Notes under the pieces: generated by a model
Told to the model about the DNA's origin: nothing
The model's database searches: none
The model's input: only the letters and a program-made list of their open reading frames with translations
NCBI RefSeq assembly: GCF_014851915.1
Contig: NZ_JACVAP010000004.1
Span: 62,001-126,000 of the forward strand
DNA from: Xanthomonas sp. XNM01
GTDB taxonomy: Bacteria; Pseudomonadota; Gammaproteobacteria; Xanthomonadales; Xanthomonadaceae
Direction of reading: 5' to 3'
DNA length: 64,000 nt
Program-made: the position numbers and the translations under genes
Shown: piece after piece, positions 61,154 through 64,000 of the stretch
How the letters are laid out: every line of letters starts with the position of its first letter
How positions within the stretch are numbered: position 1 is the stretch's first letter

Positions 61154-61753
61154 TCAATCGCGATCCGGCAAGGCGTCGACGAAGGCAGCTGCGCGCCGCT
61201 TCTCGTGCCAGCGGCAGCCCTGGACGACCGCGGCGGCCACGGACAGCGGCCAGACGACGGACAGCAGCACATGCCAGGCCCCGTCGGGATCGATGCTGGC
61301 GACGCCGCTGGCGGGCACCAGCAGCATCGCGCCGAGCGGCCCGGCGGAGAACAGCAGCTGCGTCACCGCGTTCCAGCCCAGATGCATGCCGGGCGGCGCG
61401 GCGATCGAACCGGTGGTAGTGAACGCGCGGGCCAGCATCAGGCCGATCGCACCGGTCATCACCAGCACGTAGGCCATCGCGACCGGTTGCCCGAGGACGT
61501 CGGCACTGAACCAGTGGTAGATCCCGAACGCGGCCGCGTCGAGCCACACCGCGCGCCGTGGGCCCAACCAGCGCACCGCCCGGTACAGCAGACAGCCGCG
61601 AAACAGCAGCTCCTCGTACACGACCGAATCGAGCACGAATCTGGCGCCCTGCAGCAGGGTGGAAGGAGCGGCGTCCGCGTTGGCGATGAAGCTGTCGCCG
61701 GTGGCGAGCGCACCGCCCAGTTGCTGCACGGCGGCGGCGAGGCCGAGCAGCAT
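61154..61753 (-). CDS. CPBP-family intramembrane protease, N-terminally truncated
   Basis: A 199-aa remaining open frame with the CPBP (Abi/CAAX-like) motifs: VVYEELLFRG with the catalytic Glu pair, FGIYHW, and HLGWNAVTQLL. Members are usually 220 to 280 aa with extra N-terminal helices. Upstream in the same frame the sequence continues as GVEFAAG behind a TGA at 61778-61780, and before that reads like a normal CPBP N-terminal loop. The protein may restart at ATG 61753, but a decaying gene is more likely. The active-site half is intact. Confidence 0.7.
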   Translation of the reverse strand: MLLGLAAAVQQLGGALATGDSFIANADAAPSTLLQGARFVLDSVVYEELLFRGCLLYRAVRWLGPRRAVWLDAAAFGIYHWFSADVLGQPVAMAYVLVMTGAIGLMLARAFTTTGSIAAPPGMHLGWNAVTQLLFSAGPLGAMLLVPASGVASIDPDGAWHVLLSVVWPLSVAAAVVQGCRWHEKRRAAAFVDALPDRD

Positions 61754-61890
61754 GGCACCTGCCGCGAACTCGACGCCTCAGCGCGCCGGCCTGTCGATTC
61801 CCAGTGCCGACAAGCCCTTGCCGTCCAGGCGAAGGCGCATCCAGCTGACGCCAGCAAGACGACTCCGATCATCGCGCTTGCGCCATCCAT
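61754..61890 (-). pseudogene. Disrupted N-terminus of the CPBP protease gene
   Basis: On the minus strand from 61840, MRLRLDGKGLSALGIDRPAR then TGA (61778-61780) then GVEFAAGAMLLG is in one frame with the CPBP frame downstream. This looks like a TGG-to-TGA change between family-typical segments. A likely first helix, MIGVVLLASAGCAFAW, lies in another frame from ATG 61890 or the ATG six codons on, implying one further frameshift near 61850. Together they indicate recent inactivation of the N-terminal part. Confidence 0.55.
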
Positions 61891-62111
61891 GAGGGGGCGC
61901 GTCGCTCCGTGTGATCGGGTGAGTGCGCGGTGGCGGCAACTACGCCGGCGGCAGCGGACACGCGTCGGGTGCGTGACCGGTTCATGGCGCGACCGGTCGC
62001 GATGCAGGCGGCGCCCTTGTCGGCGCACCGGCGCAGCAATGCGGTGGACATGCCGCGATCGCGTGCCGGCCATCAACGGCCGGCACGGCGTTCGCCCGGA
62101 CCGCGCGTTGC

Positions 62112-64000
62112 TCAGCGCGGCACGAGGGTGGCCCGGTCCAGCACCCACATCCGTGGCCGGGTGTCGCCGGTGAAGCGCAGGCACAGGTCGCGGCGGCCGG
62201 CGATGTCGGCGGGCAGTGGCGCGGTGACCTCGATGAAGCCATCGGCGCCGGTTGCGGCGGGCAGCGGCACGCTGGCCAGGCGGTCGCCACCGCAGCCATC
62301 GGCATGGATGTCGAGTTCGCCGTGGACGGAACGCGCCGGTTCGAAGCGGCGTGCCGGTTCGTCGTGGGCCAGCTGGAAGTAGTACGGGATCCGCCCGGCA
62401 CGCACCCTGACCGCGGCGATGCCGGTCAGGTCGGCGCCGTTCCACTGCGAGCACGGGTAGAAGATCGTGGTGTTGAAGATCGCGCGCTCGCCGTCGGCCG
62501 GGACGTCGTCCTCGAGCCGGAGCAGCAGTGCACCGGCATCGGGGCACAGGTCGAGCTGTTCGTCGGTGCGGCTCAGCAGCGCGGCAGCGTCGTAGGCGAA
62601 GCTGCGCGACGCCGCCAGCGGACGGCCCTGGGCGAAGGCCGCCGTGCGCACCTGCGCCGGCAGGCGCAGCTGCAGCGGGGTGGTGTAAACCGCCGCATCC
62701 GTGCCCGGCTCGCTGCCATCGGTGGTGTAACGCACCTCGTAGCCCAGCGGGTTGGCCAGCGTCACCTCGACCGTGCCGGCGGCACGCTCGTCCTTTGCGA
62801 CCGCATCGACCTGGAATGGCGTCTGCGCGTAGCCGATGTTCCAGCGCCGGTAGCGCTCCAGCTGCACCGGCAGGCGTTCGAGGAAGCCGGCGTAGTCCTT
62901 CGATGCCTGCGGGCTCCAGCCGGTTTCGGCCACGGCGGCCAGGCGCGGGAACATGTGGTGCTGCAGGCGCGCGAAGGTGCGGGTGTGCTCGGTCCACAGA
63001 TTGGCCTGCAGGCCGAGGATGTGGTGGTGCTGGCTGGCTTCCAGCTCTGCCGGCACCGGCTCGAAGTCGTAGACCTGCTGCAGCGTGATCGTCGCCGGGC
63101 GCCCCGGCGGCTCGTCGGGCGAGGACGTCTGCAGGTAGTCCAGATACAGCGACGACACCGGCGACATCACCACGTCATGGCCGGCACGTGCGGCCTGCAG
63201 GCCGCCTTCGGTGCCGCGCCAGGACATCACCGTGGCCTCGGCCGGCAGGGGCGCTTCGAGGATCTCGTCCCAGCCGATCAGGCGTTTGCCGTGGCCGGCC
63301 AGGAACTTCTCCAGCCGCGCGACCATCACGCCCTGCATCGCCATCTCATCCCTGGCGCCGAACTCGCGCATGCGCTGCTGCACGCGGGCCGAGGCCTCCC
63401 ACTGGTCCTTGACCGCCTCGTCGCCGCCGATGTGGAAATAGGTGCCCGGGAACAGCGGGATCATCTCGGCGATCACGTTCTCGAGGAATTCGAAGGTGGC
63501 GTCCTCGACGTTGAACAGATTCGGGAACACGCCCCATTCGCTGGACGGCACCAGCGGCTGGTCGGTGGTGCCCAGTTCCGGATAGGCGGCGATCGCCGCG
63601 GTGGCATGGCCGGGCACGTCGAACTCGGGAACGACGGTGATCTGGCGCGCGGCCGCATAGGCGACCACGTCGCGGATCTGGTCCTGGGTGTAGAAGCCGC
63701 AGTACGGGCGCGGCTGGCCGGTCGCCGGCTCGATGCCGCCGTCGCCGGCCGGGATGCGGCAGCCGCCGATCTCGGTGAGCTTCGGATACCGCTTGATCTC
63801 GATGCGCCAGCCCTGGTCGTCGGTCAGATGCCAGTGCAGGGTGTTGAGCTTGTGCAGCGCCATCGCATCGATGACCTGCTTGGTTTCTTCCACGGTCCAG
63901 AAATGACGCGCGGGGTCGAGCATGAAGCCGCGCCAGCCGAAGCGCGGCGCGTCCTCGATGCGCACCGCCGGCACCACCAGTGCGGCATCGGCGTCCACGG
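62112..64000 (-). CDS. Beta-N-acetylhexosaminidase, GH20 (5' end beyond window)
   Basis: At least 628 aa are visible; the N-terminal GH20b domain lies beyond 64000. The TIM-barrel shows RGFMLDPARHFWTVEETKQV, LHWHLTDDQGWRIEI, VPEFDVPGHATAAIA, the catalytic Asp-Glu in FHIGGDEAV, and WRGTEGG and LGLQANLWTEH further on. A chitobiase-type C-terminal beta domain (GYEVRYTTDGSEPG) and a last carbohydrate-binding-like segment (ELDIHADGCGGDRL, DLCLRFTGDTRP) follow. It removes GlcNAc or GalNAc from chitooligosaccharides or glycans, probably outside the cytoplasm. Confidence 0.93.
   Translation of the reverse strand, partial: VDADAALVVPAVRIEDAPRFGWRGFMLDPARHFWTVEETKQVIDAMALHKLNTLHWHLTDDQGWRIEIKRYPKLTEIGGCRIPAGDGGIEPATGQPRPYCGFYTQDQIRDVVAYAAARQITVVPEFDVPGHATAAIAAYPELGTTDQPLVPSSEWGVFPNLFNVEDATFEFLENVIAEMIPLFPGTYFHIGGDEAVKDQWEASARVQQRMREFGARDEMAMQGVMVARLEKFLAGHGKRLIGWDEILEAPLPAEATVMSWRGTEGGLQAARAGHDVVMSPVSSLYLDYLQTSSPDEPPGRPATITLQQVYDFEPVPAELEASQHHHILGLQANLWTEHTRTFARLQHHMFPRLAAVAETGWSPQASKDYAGFLERLPVQLERYRRWNIGYAQTPFQVDAVAKDERAAGTVEVTLANPLGYEVRYTTDGSEPGTDAAVYTTPLQLRLPAQVRTAAFAQGRPLAASRSFAYDAAALLSRTDEQLDLCPDAGALLLRLEDDVPADGERAIFNTTIFYPCSQWNGADLTGIAAVRVRAGRIPYYFQLAHDEPARRFEPARSVHGELDIHADGCGGDRLASVPLPAATGADGFIEVTAPLPADIAGRRDLCLRFTGDTRPRMWVLDRATLVPR

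Overview
The window is about 64 kb of very GC-rich, densely coded DNA with short intergenic gaps and frequent ATGA or TGATG gene overlaps. Protein content points to the Lysobacteraceae/Xanthomonadaceae (Luteimonas/Lysobacter-like Gammaproteobacteria). Signs are a KMSKS-type TyrRS divergent from an M23 peptidase, a two-domain PutA, a ctaC-ctaD-small assembly gene-ctaG-ctaE-surf1-ctaA-ctaB cytochrome oxidase cluster, a pteridine reductase and an Anbu proteasome homologue. This placement is inferred from gene order and protein sequence, not from a marker rRNA. I saw no rRNA, tRNA, CRISPR array or insertion sequence.

Layout. 1-101: 5' end of anmK (minus). 102-5058: accessory island on the minus strand with two tandem ankyrin-repeat lipoprotein genes (the upstream one double-frameshifted) leading by an ATGA overlap into a 741-aa GHSLGG lipase-like protein, read here as a candidate effector/immunity locus. 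5059-14057: M23 endopeptidase, tyrS, a membrane GGDEF protein, putA and a PAS-AraC regulator. 14074-22740: aa3-type cytochrome c oxidase structural and assembly genes with heme O/A synthesis, including a 44-aa gene and an SCO-like CxxxC protein. 22811-24581: tandem ChaN-like secreted proteins. 24642-25972: TerC exporter and a zinc-ribbon protein behind a sequence that matches the yybP-ykoY manganese riboswitch.

26233-38430 is rich in exported proteins: an amidohydrolase, an Lrp regulator, a GPH-type symporter, an M28 peptidase, a secreted RidA, a TonB receptor, an M61-like gluzincin/PDZ protein and a Tat-type class V PLP enzyme. It looks like outer-membrane uptake plus periplasmic breakdown of a peptide-like or amino-acid-derived compound. 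38447-43211 holds a BASS transporter, then a ribbon-helix-helix-like gene with a palindrome in front of it, PspA, a YqiJ-like protein and a YqiK flotillin (membrane stress unit). 43350-55389 holds dnaG, YihY, a GNAT enzyme, two coupled class A beta-lactamase-like hydrolases with an acyltransferase, yqeY, rpsU, tsaD, a glycosyltransferase, folB and an MscS channel. 55429-64000 holds a secreted ClpP-like protein, Anbu, folK, cytochrome b561, pteridine reductase, a MidA-type methyltransferase, VanZ, a decaying CPBP protease and a partial GH20 hexosaminidase.

Most of the window is ordinary core genome. The parts worth following up are the island at 102-5058, the manganese-riboswitch operon, the exported PLP-enzyme/RidA pair, the palindrome-fronted PspA-flotillin operon, and the solitary Anbu.
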